64,000 bases of DNA from Bacteroidota bacterium (GTDB taxonomy: Bacteria; Bacteroidota; Ignavibacteria; SZUA-365). Each line of letters starts with the position of its first letter. Position 1 is the stretch's first letter. Positions 22,480 to 31,636 of this stretch are shown piece by piece. Both the position numbers and the translations under genes were made by a program. The stretch covers positions 1 through 64,000 of the forward strand of contig QKAF01000009.1 of the NCBI GenBank assembly GCA_003246455.1, given 5' to 3'. The notes under the pieces were generated by a model. That model was not told where the DNA came from. It ran no database searches and was given only the letters and a program-made list of their open reading frames with translations.

Positions 22480-24570
22480 TTAGTCTTCCTCTTCCTTGGC
22501 GGCCTTGAATTCTTCAATGATCCGCTGCTGCACATCGCCCGGTACTTCCTCGTAGTTGGCAAAGGACCGTTTGAAGATGCCGCGGCCCTGCGTAATCGAA
22601 CGCAGACGCGTGGCATAGTTGTACAGTTCGGAAAGAGGGACTTTCGCGCGAATGATCTGGAACGGACCCTTGGCGTCCATGCCCTGGATCTTTCCGCGAT
22701 GGGTGGAGATATCGCCCATCACGTCGCCCATGAATTCATCGGGAATCGTGACCTCGATCTCGTAGATCGGCTCGAGGAGCATCGGGCTCGCCTCGTTCAC
22801 CGCCTTGCGGAAGGCCTGCTGTGCCGCGACCTTGAACGCCATTTCATTCGAGTCGACCGTATGCTGGCTGCCGTCGTACAGCGTGATTTTCAGATCGATC
22901 ATCTTGCAGCCGGCAACGACGCCGCGCTTCATCTGTTCCTGGATACCCTTGTCCACCGCGGGGACGAAGCGGCCGCTGATGACACCGCCGACGATATTAT
23001 CGACGAACTCGTATCCTGCGCCGCGAGGCTGCGGATCCAGCTTGATATACACTTCCGCGTACTGTCCGGCGCCGCCCGTCTGCTTTTTGTGCTTGTACGA
23101 AACATCGGCATGCTTGCGGATCGTTTCGCGGTACGGGATGCGCGGCGGGAACAGATCGACCTCCACGCCGAAGCGCTCCTTGAGACGCTTCACCATGATA
23201 TTGATGTGGATTTCGCCCTGACCGAGCACGATGGTCTCACCGGTTTCCTGGTCGACCTTGACCTGGAATGCGGGATCTTCTTCATGAAGCGTGTGGAGAC
23301 CGGTACCGATCTTGTCTTCGTCGCCCTTCGCTTTCGATTTCACCGCGCTCGACATGACCGGCTCGGGGAACTCGATCGGCGGCATCTGGATATTGTAACC
23401 CTTGCTCGTCAGCGTATTATTGGTATGCGTGTCCTTGAGCTTGACGATGGCGCCGATGTCGCCCGCATGCACATTTGCAAGCTCGAAACGATCCTTGCCG
23501 CGCAGCGCGTACATCTGGTTGACGCGCTCCGCCTTGCCGTTGTTCTGGTTGATCATGTCGGTGCCGGCAGCGATCGTCCCGTTATAGACACGGAAGAGGG
23601 AAAGCTCGCCCACGTGGGGTTCGGAGATGGTCTTGAACACGAAGGCGCAGGCATCGCCCGACGTCGACGAGGTGATCTCGACCTGCTCGTCGGTTCCCGC
23701 CTTGAACGCGGGGAACGTCCGGCCGCTCACGGGATCCGGGCAGTAATTGATCAGGAATTCCATCATGCGGCCCACGCCGATATTCATCCCGGCGGCCATG
23801 CAGAACATCGGGAAGACTTTGCGCTCACGGATGGCAGCCTTGAAGCCCTGTGCCAGCTCCGCATCCGTCAGCGTACCGTTTTCAAAAAACGCGTTCAGCA
23901 GGTCTTCGGAGGATTCAGCGACTTTTTCAAGCAGGGACTGATGCAGTTCCTCGATACGCTCCTTGTATTCTGCGGGGACCTCGGTCTCTTCGTATTTTCC
24001 CGAGCCGTCGGTGCTGAATTTCATCTGCTTCATGCGGATGACGTCGATGCAGGTGTCGAACGCCGGCCCCTTGTTGACAGGGAACTGCGCGATGACGACG
24101 TCGCTGCCGAAACGCGCGACCGCCTCTTCGTACACCCGATCGAAATCGGCGTGCTCGTTATCCATCTTATTTACTGCGATCACCACCGGGACATTGGCCT
24201 CTCTGGCATATCCCCACACCAGCTCGCTGCCGACTTCGACGCCTTCGACGGATTTGAGCACCATCAGTGCCGTATCCGCGACATAAAGGCTCGAAATCAC
24301 GTCGCCGAGAAAATCGGAATAGCCGGGTGTGTCGAGAATGTTGAGCTTGTGTCCGCGATATTCGGTGCTCAACAGTGTGCTGTTAATGGAGATCTGTCGT
24401 TCGATCTCATCAGAATGATAGTCTGAGCTCGTCGTGCCATCTTCAATGCGTCCGATACGGGTGGTAGCTCCGGAAGTCATCAGCATGGCATCGGCCAGGA
24501 TGGTCTTTCCGGAGCTTCCGTGGCCGATGATGGCGACATTTCTGATTTGATCGGGGGTAAATTCTTTCAA
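22480..24570 (-). CDS. Elongation factor G-like GTPase (EF-G paralogue)
   Basis: 696 residues with all five EF-G domains: P-loop GHGSSGKT, a switch II DTPGYSDF, NKMD, then domains II-V ending in the EF-G C-terminal fold (LYNYATRLRSITQGRG). Two features place it in the EF-G-like branch rather than with canonical fusA: GHGSSGKT instead of AHIDAGKTT, and Tyr instead of the catalytic His of DTPGHVDF. Its role is probably auxiliary (ribosome, stress or unknown). The start is TTG, 24570, behind a strong AAGGAGG site. No other translation genes are adjacent; instead it is followed without a gap by polysaccharide-export genes. Confidence 0.9.
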   Translation of the reverse strand: MKEFTPDQIRNVAIIGHGSSGKTILADAMLMTSGATTRIGRIEDGTTSSDYHSDEIERQISINSTLLSTEYRGHKLNILDTPGYSDFLGDVISSLYVADTALMVLKSVEGVEVGSELVWGYAREANVPVVIAVNKMDNEHADFDRVYEEAVARFGSDVVIAQFPVNKGPAFDTCIDVIRMKQMKFSTDGSGKYEETEVPAEYKERIEELHQSLLEKVAESSEDLLNAFFENGTLTDAELAQGFKAAIRERKVFPMFCMAAGMNIGVGRMMEFLINYCPDPVSGRTFPAFKAGTDEQVEITSSTSGDACAFVFKTISEPHVGELSLFRVYNGTIAAGTDMINQNNGKAERVNQMYALRGKDRFELANVHAGDIGAIVKLKDTHTNNTLTSKGYNIQMPPIEFPEPVMSSAVKSKAKGDEDKIGTGLHTLHEEDPAFQVKVDQETGETIVLGQGEIHINIMVKRLKERFGVEVDLFPPRIPYRETIRKHADVSYKHKKQTGGAGQYAEVYIKLDPQPRGAGYEFVDNIVGGVISGRFVPAVDKGIQEQMKRGVVAGCKMIDLKITLYDGSQHTVDSNEMAFKVAAQQAFRKAVNEASPMLLEPIYEIEVTIPDEFMGDVMGDISTHRGKIQGMDAKGPFQIIRAKVPLSELYNYATRLRSITQGRGIFKRSFANYEEVPGDVQQRIIEEFKAAKEEED

Positions 24571-24717
24571 AGGGTCCTCCTTGCACTAAAGCGTATAAAG
24601 AACGTAGCCTTACTCCTCGAACAATCCATTAATTTAGCCGTGCGTGCCCTAACTTCCAAACCGGGGCTGCAGATGCGATATTCCGCTGCTCGCCGCGGAA
24701 ATCGCGGGCCTATCACA

Positions 24718-24746
24718 TTGATTTTTCAGTGCATTGTCCCTATATT
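24718..24746 (+). promoter_or_regulatory. Predicted promoter of cinA-pyrRBC
   Basis: TTGATT, 17 bases, then TATATT followed by G. The expected transcript start is about 15 bases before the cinA ATG. Confidence 0.6.
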
Positions 24747-24767
24747 GGGCAGAATTTGGTAAGCCGC

Positions 24768-26036
24768 ATGAACGCAGAAATCCTCTCTATCGGCGACGAA
24801 CTGCTCATCGGGCAGGTCGTCAACACGAATGCCTCGTATCTCGGAGAACAACTCAGTCTATTGGGAGTAACGGTCCGCAAAGTCACCGCCGTCGGCGACC
24901 GGATGGACGACCTGATGGATGCGTTCGCACGGGCGTGGCAGGACAATGACATTATTATCACCACCGGGGGGCTCGGCCCGACGCACGACGACATCACCCG
25001 CGAAGCCGTCTGCCGTTTTTTCGACACCGGACTGGTGGAAAACACGAGTGTCCTCGCCGATATCGAACGCCTGCTAGCGGAACGGAAGCGGCCGCTTTCC
25101 GCCTCGAACCGCGACCAGGCGATGGTTCCCGCCTCGGCAGATATCATCCGGAACGGCAGCGGAACAGCGCCGGGGTATCATTTCCATCGTGACGGGAAAC
25201 ACTTGTTCGTGACGCCTGGCGTTCCCTACGAAATGCACGGGATGATGGAGAATTACATCCTGCCCCGTCTCCGGGAAGGATTCACCCGGGCGCGCGCTTC
25301 CCTCACCGTCCTGACGACCGGAATCGCGGAGTCGACGCTCGCCGATGCGCTCCGGGGAATCGAAACGCTGCGCCCGACCTGCTCGGTCGCGTATCTGCCC
25401 GCGCCGATCGGGGTACGCGTCCGGCTGACCGCCGTCGCAGAGGACCACGAAACCGCGCAGCGCCATTTAGAGGAACTTCGGACCTTTATTTCCGAGCGAG
25501 CCGAGGAGTTCGTCTACGGCCGCGACCACGAGACGCTGGAGCAGAACCTCGGCGCCCTGCTCACGGCGCGGGGACAGTCCGTCGCCGTCGCCGAGTCCTG
25601 CACCGGCGGGCTCATCACCGACCGGATCACGAACGTCCCCGGCAGTTCCCTCTGGTTCGAGCGCGGTGTCGTCTGTTACAGCAACGAATCGAAGACGGCC
25701 CTGCTCGGCGTCGACCCGTCGACCATCGCCGCCTACGGCGCGGTGAGCAGGCAGACCGCCGAGCAGCTGGCGGAAGGCATCCGCCGGACCGCCGGCACGA
25801 CGTTCGGCATTTCGACCACCGGCATCGCAGGCCCGGGCGGCGGCAGTGCCGAGAAACCGGTCGGCCTTGTATGGATCGGCATCAGCAGCGACGCCGGGAC
25901 CTCCGCCTTCGAGTTCTACTTCGGAGACGATCGTATTCGAACCAAGCAGCGCGCAGCCCAGGCCGCACTCGACCTGCTCCGCCGCGCCCTGCTGCAGCTT
26001 CCCCTCTCTCCAACGACACCCAGGCCCACACAATGA
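24768..26036 (+). CDS. cinA: CinA-family protein / nicotinamide-nucleotide amidase
   Basis: 422 residues from ATG 24768; the track start 39 bases earlier lies within the promoter region. The N-terminal MoaB-like domain (AEILSIGDELLIGQVVNTNA, TTGGLGPTHDDITREAV) is the ADP-ribose pyrophosphatase-type part, and the C-terminal domain (VAVAESCTGGLITDRIT, GIAGPGGGSAEKPVG) is the PncC NMN deamidase. The protein recycles pyridine nucleotide breakdown products. The stop overlaps pyrR as ATGA, so it leads a pyrimidine operon. Confidence 0.93.
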   Translation: MNAEILSIGDELLIGQVVNTNASYLGEQLSLLGVTVRKVTAVGDRMDDLMDAFARAWQDNDIIITTGGLGPTHDDITREAVCRFFDTGLVENTSVLADIERLLAERKRPLSASNRDQAMVPASADIIRNGSGTAPGYHFHRDGKHLFVTPGVPYEMHGMMENYILPRLREGFTRARASLTVLTTGIAESTLADALRGIETLRPTCSVAYLPAPIGVRVRLTAVAEDHETAQRHLEELRTFISERAEEFVYGRDHETLEQNLGALLTARGQSVAVAESCTGGLITDRITNVPGSSLWFERGVVCYSNESKTALLGVDPSTIAAYGAVSRQTAEQLAEGIRRTAGTTFGISTTGIAGPGGGSAEKPVGLVWIGISSDAGTSAFEFYFGDDRIRTKQRAAQAALDLLRRALLQLPLSPTTPRPTQ

Positions 26037-26575
26037 ACATTCTGCAGAACATCCTTGATGAAAGCGGTTTCGACCGCATGATCTCGCGTCTTGCACACGA
26101 GATACTCGAGCGCAACCAGGGCGTGGACAATCTCGTGGTCATCGGTCTGCGCACGCGCGGTGAATTCGTCGCGCAGCGTCTCGCCGCGAAACTGACCCAG
26201 ATCGAAGGCGGCACGGTGCAGACCGGCGTCCTCGATGTCACCCTGTACCGTGACGACGTTCGCCACCATCTCAAGCAGCCCGAGGTGCGCGCCACGGACA
26301 TCACTTTCGATATCAACGACAAACATGTCATCCTGGTCGATGACGTGCTTTTTACCGGACGCACCGTCCGGTCCGCGCTCAACGCGCTGCTTGACATCGG
26401 CCGGTCCCGGACCGTCCAGCTGGTCGTGCTCGTTGACCGCGGTCACCGCGAGGTTCCCATCCGCGCGGATTTCATCGGAAAGAACGTCACCACGTCGCGC
26501 GGCCAGGAAGTACGTGTCCGCCTGCGCGAAGTCGACGGTCTCGACGCAATCGATCTCGTCTCCACAGAAGCGTAA
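26033..26575 (+). CDS. pyrR: PyrR: pyr operon regulator / uracil phosphoribosyltransferase
   Basis: 180 residues from the ATG overlapping the cinA stop; the track start 54 codons earlier lies in cinA. The PRPP site HVILVDDVLFTGRTVRSAL and the N-terminal RLAHEILERN fit PyrR. In Gram-positive bacteria PyrR binds pyr mRNA and causes attenuation in response to UMP; in many other bacteria it sits next to pyrB without a known attenuator. No PyrR-type antiterminator or terminator is visible between pyrR and pyrB (26 bases), so its regulatory role here is uncertain. UPRT activity is likely. Confidence 0.93.
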   Translation: MNILQNILDESGFDRMISRLAHEILERNQGVDNLVVIGLRTRGEFVAQRLAAKLTQIEGGTVQTGVLDVTLYRDDVRHHLKQPEVRATDITFDINDKHVILVDDVLFTGRTVRSALNALLDIGRSRTVQLVVLVDRGHREVPIRADFIGKNVTTSRGQEVRVRLREVDGLDAIDLVSTEA

Positions 26576-26601
26576 TCAACCTCCCAGGAATACGGAGCGT
26601 T

Positions 26602-27528
26602 ATGTCATCCCTATCCATCCCGCATCTCCTCGGTCTGCACGATGTGCCGAAACAGGATCTGGAGCTCATTCTGGATTCCACCGACACCTTCCTCGAAATT
26701 CTCGACAGGCCGATCAAGAAAGTACCGACACTGCAGGGAAAGACCGTCGTCAACCTGTTTTTCGAAAACAGCACGCGAACGCGCATTTCCTTTGAACTCG
26801 CCGAGCGCCGTCTTTCTGCCGACGTCGTGAACTTCTCCGCCAGCACGAGCAGCGTCAAAAAGGGCGAGACACTGCTCGATACGGCACGCAACATCGAAGC
26901 GATGAAAGTCGACATCGTCGTCATGCGGCACGCCGCCGCAGGGTCGGTGAAATTCCTCAGCGAACGCTGCACGAGCCGTTTCCTCAACGCCGGTGACGGG
27001 GCGCACGAGCATCCCACGCAGGCGCTGCTCGATATGGTCACCATTCGTCAGAAAACCGGATCGCTCGAAGGACTCAACGTCTGCATCATCGGCGACATCG
27101 CCCATTCGCGCGTCGCGCGCTCCAATATTTACGGCCTGCTCACCATGGGCGCCAACGTCGCGGTCTGCGGCCCCGCAAGCATGATCCCGTATGACCTCGA
27201 ACGCATGGGCGTCCGGGTCTTCACCAACATCGACGATGCACTGGATTTCAGCGACGTCATCAATGTCCTGCGCATTCAGCTCGAACGGGATGCCGGCGCG
27301 GACTTTCCGTCGCTGCGCGAATATCACAACGCCTTCGGGATCACCCGTCGCCGTCTCGACGCACTGGGAAAGGATATGATCGTCCTGCACCCCGGTCCGA
27401 TCAATCGCGGCGTCGAAATCGAGTCTGAAGTGGCCGACGGACCGTATTCCGTCATCCTGCCGCAGGTCACGAACGGCGTGGCCATCCGCATGGCAGTGTT
27501 GTACCTCATCGGAACCAGAGCGGAGTAA
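26602..27528 (+). CDS. pyrB: Aspartate carbamoyltransferase catalytic subunit
   Basis: 308 residues. The carbamoyl phosphate site (FFENSTRTRISFELAERRL), the SSVKKGET loop, GDGAHEHPTQALLD and the C-terminal HPGPINRGVEI are all present. It condenses carbamoyl phosphate and aspartate in pyrimidine synthesis. No pyrI regulatory subunit gene is adjacent. GGAG precedes the ATG. It is followed after four bases by pyrC, together forming the second and third pathway steps. Confidence 0.97.
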   Translation: MSSLSIPHLLGLHDVPKQDLELILDSTDTFLEILDRPIKKVPTLQGKTVVNLFFENSTRTRISFELAERRLSADVVNFSASTSSVKKGETLLDTARNIEAMKVDIVVMRHAAAGSVKFLSERCTSRFLNAGDGAHEHPTQALLDMVTIRQKTGSLEGLNVCIIGDIAHSRVARSNIYGLLTMGANVAVCGPASMIPYDLERMGVRVFTNIDDALDFSDVINVLRIQLERDAGADFPSLREYHNAFGITRRRLDALGKDMIVLHPGPINRGVEIESEVADGPYSVILPQVTNGVAIRMAVLYLIGTRAE

Positions 27529-27532
27529 CGCC

Positions 27533-28807
27533 ATGTCTTCATACATTTTCAAAAATGCCACTCTCGTCGACCCGGTTTCGGGCCTCGACACGCAGAAAGA
27601 CCTGCTGGTCGTCGACGGCGTCATCGAACGCATCGGCGAGCAGCTCTCCTCCGCCGGCGCGGAAATCATCGCGCTCGACGGGAAGACGATTGTCCCGGGA
27701 CTCTGCGACATGCACGTGCACTTCCGGGAGCCGGGACAGGAGCACAAGGAAGACATCGCAAGCGGATCGGCCGCAGCGGCCGCCGGCGGCTTCACGGCCG
27801 TGGCCTGCATGCCGAACACCGATCCGCCGATCGACAACGCCTCGGTGGTCAGTTTCATCTTCAAAAAGGGCCAGGGACTCGCGGTCGACGTGTATCCGAT
27901 CGGCGCGATCACCAAGGGACGCAAGGGCGAGTCGATTTCTCCCATGATCGAACTGCGCGAGGCAGGCGTGGTCGGGTTCTCCGACGACGGCAGCCCGGTC
28001 AACAACACGAAGGTGCTCCGTACGGCGCTCGAGTACGCCTCCATGCTCGACCTGCCGCTGATCCAGCATGCGGAAGATCCGCATCTGTTCGCCGGCGGAG
28101 CGATGAACGAAAGCATCGTCTCGACGGAACTCGGTCTGCCGGCGATCCCGCGCCTCTCCGAGGATGCGGTCGTCGCACGCGACCTGATGTTTACCGAGTA
28201 CGTCAACGGCTGCTATCATCTCGCCCACATGAGCACGATCGGCGCCGCCGAGGCCGTGCGCGCGGCGAAGGCAAAAGGGCTGCGCGTCACCAGCGAAGTC
28301 GCGCCGCATCACTTCACGCTGACCGACGACACGGTCCGCAGCTACGATTCGAATACGAAGATGAATCCGCCGCTTCGCACGGCCGATGATGTCCGCGCCA
28401 TGAAGGAAGCGCTGCGCGACGGTACCGCCGACGCGATCGCCACGGACCATGCGCCGCACGCGGGCTTCGAGAAGGAAGTCGAGTATGTGTACGCACCATT
28501 CGGCATCGTCGGTCTGGAAACCGCCGTCGGACTGTCGGTCACGGAACTGCTGCTCGAAAAATGGCTCACGCTGCCGCAGCTGATCGAGAAACTCTCGACG
28601 AATCCACGGCGCATTCTCCGTCTGCCCGAGATCCGCATCGCCGAAGGACAGCGCGCAAATCTCAGCTTTCTCGATCTCGAAGCGCAGTGGACGGTGGATG
28701 CCGCGGCATTTCGCTCGAAATCGAAGAATACGCCGTTCCACGGGCGCGTACTCACCGGCCGGGCGCTCGGAATCTACAACAACGGCCAGCTGATCCTGCA
28801 GCGGTAA
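27533..28807 (+). CDS. pyrC: Dihydroorotase (class I type)
   Basis: 424 residues. The metal-binding DMHVHFREPGQEHKED near residue 60, the GGFTAVACMPNTDPP segment, QHAEDPHL, HHFTLTD and the Asp of ATDHAPHAGFEKE near 305 are all conserved, so it should be active rather than a PyrC-like dead subunit of pyrB. It cyclises carbamoyl aspartate to dihydroorotate. It ends the cinA-pyrR-pyrB-pyrC unit. Confidence 0.96.
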   Translation: MSSYIFKNATLVDPVSGLDTQKDLLVVDGVIERIGEQLSSAGAEIIALDGKTIVPGLCDMHVHFREPGQEHKEDIASGSAAAAAGGFTAVACMPNTDPPIDNASVVSFIFKKGQGLAVDVYPIGAITKGRKGESISPMIELREAGVVGFSDDGSPVNNTKVLRTALEYASMLDLPLIQHAEDPHLFAGGAMNESIVSTELGLPAIPRLSEDAVVARDLMFTEYVNGCYHLAHMSTIGAAEAVRAAKAKGLRVTSEVAPHHFTLTDDTVRSYDSNTKMNPPLRTADDVRAMKEALRDGTADAIATDHAPHAGFEKEVEYVYAPFGIVGLETAVGLSVTELLLEKWLTLPQLIEKLSTNPRRILRLPEIRIAEGQRANLSFLDLEAQWTVDAAAFRSKSKNTPFHGRVLTGRALGIYNNGQLILQR

Positions 28808-28904
28808 CCCCGGGTTCGGCGTGAAGTCGAGGAACAGAATCGCTCTTCTCGGTGTATATTGTGGAATACACCCGTATTACGATTTCACTCAAGAGGAGAC
28901 GACA

Positions 28905-29525
28905 ATGAAATCCATCACGTTCCTTCTCGTTCTCGCCCTCTTCGTCGGCTGCGGTTCGAAGCAGGACGATCAGAATACACAGCAGACGGGAACCGCCGCC
29001 GGCACCATGGCCGGAGAGGTGATCAGCGCTGACAACGGCTACATTATTGAGAACGCGGCCATCGCCACGGCCGACGATCCGGTTGCGTTCTCGATCAAAG
29101 GCGTGGTGACACTCAAGAAGGCCGCCTCGCAGGTGATGATCGTCCGCACCCAGAGCATGGACGGCGGCGCGACGGAAATGCTCGTCCTGGAGTTCCCGTC
29201 CTTTGCTGAAGGCACCGTCATGGAATTCGCCGCCGGGAGTCCCAATGCGGCGTTCTGGATCTTCGGCCTGAATGCGGAGAAACAGGAAGTGATGCGCCGC
29301 ACGGGGACGGTGGAAGGCAGCCTCCGGCTTGTCAAGCTGGCACCGGCCGCCAACAGCATGGGACTCAGCCGCGACGTGCAGGACGGCACGGGCGAGATGG
29401 AGATCGTGGTCACCGGCATCGAAAACGGCGGCCTCAACGTCCCGGCGGAAAAGAAATTCGCTGCGAGCTATCAGCTCCCGATCATCACCCTCGACGAGCT
29501 CGCCCGGATCAACCAGCCCATCTAA
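28905..29525 (+). CDS. Lipoprotein of unknown function
   Basis: 206 residues from ATG 28905 (SD AAGAGGAG); the track start 84 bases upstream is unlikely because this start gives a clean lipoprotein signal (MKSITFLLVLALFVGCGSK) with the lipobox Cys at 17. The mature part begins with a flexible Gln/Thr/Gly stretch, then beta-rich sequence without a recognised domain. No operon partner is evident; TATATTG about 50 bases upstream resembles the local -10 box, but no -35 box is seen. A terminator follows. Confidence 0.8.
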   Translation: MKSITFLLVLALFVGCGSKQDDQNTQQTGTAAGTMAGEVISADNGYIIENAAIATADDPVAFSIKGVVTLKKAASQVMIVRTQSMDGGATEMLVLEFPSFAEGTVMEFAAGSPNAAFWIFGLNAEKQEVMRRTGTVEGSLRLVKLAPAANSMGLSRDVQDGTGEMEIVVTGIENGGLNVPAEKKFAASYQLPIITLDELARINQPI

Positions 29526-29548
29526 ATCCCCCGACTTTCGTATATTGT

Positions 29549-29582
29549 GAAGGGCAGGCCCGGTGCCTGCCCTTCGTTTGTC
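29549..29582 (+). terminator. Terminator after the lipoprotein gene
   Basis: GAAGGGCAGGC pairs with GCCTGCCCTTC around a 5-base loop, followed by a modest T-rich stretch (CGTTTGT). It lies between the lipoprotein stop and the GT2-fusion start. Confidence 0.7.
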
Positions 29583-29598
29583 TCATCCGGAAACACCT

Positions 29599-31617
29599 AT
29601 GAGCACGTCCGCTTCCGCGGAGCAACGGCCCGCGATCTCGGTGGTCATCGTCAGTTACAATGTGCGCGATCTGCTCGAAAACTGCCTGCAGTCGCTGTAC
29701 ACCGCATTGACGGGAATCACCCACGAGGTGTACGTCGTTGACAACCGTTCCGATGACGGGACGGTCGAGATGGTTCGGCAGCGCTTTCCCCAGGCGACGC
29801 TCATCGCCAACGAGGAAAACCTCGGCTTTGCCCGCGCCAACAACCTCGCGCTGTCGCGTGCGAGCGGAGAGACCCTGCTTCTGCTGAATCCGGATACCCT
29901 CGTTCAGGAGGACACGATCGGCACAATGCTTCGTTTTTTCCGCGAAAACGAAGATGTCGGCATGGCCGGCTGTAAAATCATCAAGCCCGACGGCAGTCTG
30001 GAAGCGGCATCGCGGCGCAGTTTCCCGAGTCCGTGGGTGTCCTTCACGAAACTGAGCGGGCTCAGCACGCTGTTCCCTCGCTCCCCTCTCTTTGCCCGTT
30101 ACAACCTGACATACCTCAGCGAGGACGAGTCGTACGAAGTCGATGCCATCTCCGGCTCGTTCATGATGCTCCGGCGGGAGGTGTACGACACGATCGGCGG
30201 CCTCGATGAGTCGTACTTCATGTACGGGGAGGATCTGGACTGGTGCTTCCGCACGCAGCGCGCGGGCTGGAAGCTGTATTATGTCCACAGCACGAAAATC
30301 ATTCACTACGGCGGCGAGAGCACCAAGCGCAGCAGCATCGACGCGCACGCGGAATTCTACCGCGCGATGCAGGTGTTCGCGCGCAATAATCTCGGACTGT
30401 CGGCGTTCAGCCTCGGGGTCATTTCCATCGGCATCCGCATCCGGCTGGCCCTCGCGCGCTCGCGGCATCTCTTCACGGGCAGTCTCCCGCTCCTCGGCGA
30501 CGCGTTGACGACCGTCATCGCGATGCTCGCGGCCGAATTCATCCGTTTCGGCGGGTTTTTCCGCTTTCCGGAATACGCATACCCGACGGTGTATATCGCG
30601 GTGGTGCTGATCATGTGGCTCGGCCTGCTGCTCTCAGGCGCGTACACGCGGGAACAGTACCATATCGTCCGCTCGGGACTCGGCGTCCTGCTGGCGTTCC
30701 TGATTCTCTCGTCGCTGACCTTTTTCTTCAAGGACTGGGGATTCAGCCGCATGGTGGTCGTCATCGCCGGCGGGCTCAATCTGATACTCATTCCCGGACG
30801 CCGCATCCTCGGCTCCCTTCTTTCGCCGCGGCAGCGGGAACACCCGGTGACGGGAAGGCGAACGCTGCTCGTCGGGCTCAACGAACAGACGCTCGATGTG
30901 CTCGGGCGCCTCAAACGGCTCGATGAACAGAGCTATCATATCCTCGGCCTCATCGACCTGAGCCGCCGGCGCATCGGGGAGACCGTCGATTCGGTCCCCG
31001 TGCTCGGCAGCGTGCAGAACATCGGGAAGGTGATCGACGAGAACGACGTGACAGACATCATCATCGGTCCGGACACCCTCCCCTACTCGGAAATCCTTTC
31101 GATGATCGGCCGCACCCGCGGAAAAGCCGTTCATTACCGCATCGTCCCGCGAAGCATGGAATTCATCGTCGGAAAGACCAGCGTCGACCAGCTCAGCAGT
31201 GTCCCGCTGCTCGATTTCGAATACAATCTGATGAAAGGCTCGAATCGCCTGCTCAAGCGTACGCTCGATATCATTTTGTCTTTGCCCGCAGTCCTGTTAA
31301 TTTACCCGGTTGTATCCCTTCTATCCGGCCGAAAGAATCCGGGACCGATGGCGCGTTTCGTCCTGGGCCTCCCGCAGGTCCTCGCCGGACGCAAAAGCCT
31401 TGTGGGATACGACCCGGCGTATCTTCATGCGCCGAGCGACGTGTACCTGGGCAAACCGGGACTGACCGGGCTTGCGCAGCTGCGCTCGATAGAAAGGCTG
31501 ACCGAGGAGGAAGTTCTCGGGACGGTGATCCAGTACGTGCGGAACTACTCCGTGTTTCTCGACATCGAGATCCTCATCCGCACCCTGCTGATGTTCGTAG
31601 TTAGAAAAAACCGATAG
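29599..31617 (+). CDS. GT2 glycosyltransferase fused to a degenerate polyprenyl-phosphate phosphoglycosyltransferase
   Basis: 672 residues from ATG 29599; the track GTG start lies in the terminator. Residues about 10-240 form a GT2 domain of the rhamnosyltransferase type (ISVVIVSYNVRDLLENCLQ, the LLNPDT metal motif, a GEDLDWCFR base motif). About 295-410 hold four membrane spans and 420-530 a Rossmann-like CoA-binding-type region (TLLVGLNEQTLDVL) as in WbaP/Pgl-type initiators. The C-terminus starts like a monotopic PGT (LLKRTLDIILSLPAVLL near 552) and has LPQVLAGRKSLVG and GKPGLTGLAQL, but the intervening segment with the KFRSM and Asp-Glu catalytic dyad is absent. The GT2 part should be active; the PGT part is probably a dead scaffold or anchor. 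It precedes accA by 19 bases. Confidence 0.85.
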   Translation: MSTSASAEQRPAISVVIVSYNVRDLLENCLQSLYTALTGITHEVYVVDNRSDDGTVEMVRQRFPQATLIANEENLGFARANNLALSRASGETLLLLNPDTLVQEDTIGTMLRFFRENEDVGMAGCKIIKPDGSLEAASRRSFPSPWVSFTKLSGLSTLFPRSPLFARYNLTYLSEDESYEVDAISGSFMMLRREVYDTIGGLDESYFMYGEDLDWCFRTQRAGWKLYYVHSTKIIHYGGESTKRSSIDAHAEFYRAMQVFARNNLGLSAFSLGVISIGIRIRLALARSRHLFTGSLPLLGDALTTVIAMLAAEFIRFGGFFRFPEYAYPTVYIAVVLIMWLGLLLSGAYTREQYHIVRSGLGVLLAFLILSSLTFFFKDWGFSRMVVVIAGGLNLILIPGRRILGSLLSPRQREHPVTGRRTLLVGLNEQTLDVLGRLKRLDEQSYHILGLIDLSRRRIGETVDSVPVLGSVQNIGKVIDENDVTDIIIGPDTLPYSEILSMIGRTRGKAVHYRIVPRSMEFIVGKTSVDQLSSVPLLDFEYNLMKGSNRLLKRTLDIILSLPAVLLIYPVVSLLSGRKNPGPMARFVLGLPQVLAGRKSLVGYDPAYLHAPSDVYLGKPGLTGLAQLRSIERLTEEEVLGTVIQYVRNYSVFLDIEILIRTLLMFVVRKNR

Positions 31618-31636
31618 ATAATAGAGGTAGCATCCC

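Noticed and set aside
22411-24426. 671-aa plus-strand ORF
   Set aside because: Antisense shadow of the EF-G-like gene.
26576-26601. PyrR attenuator between pyrR and pyrB
   Set aside because: The 26-base gap is too short for antiterminator and terminator structures.
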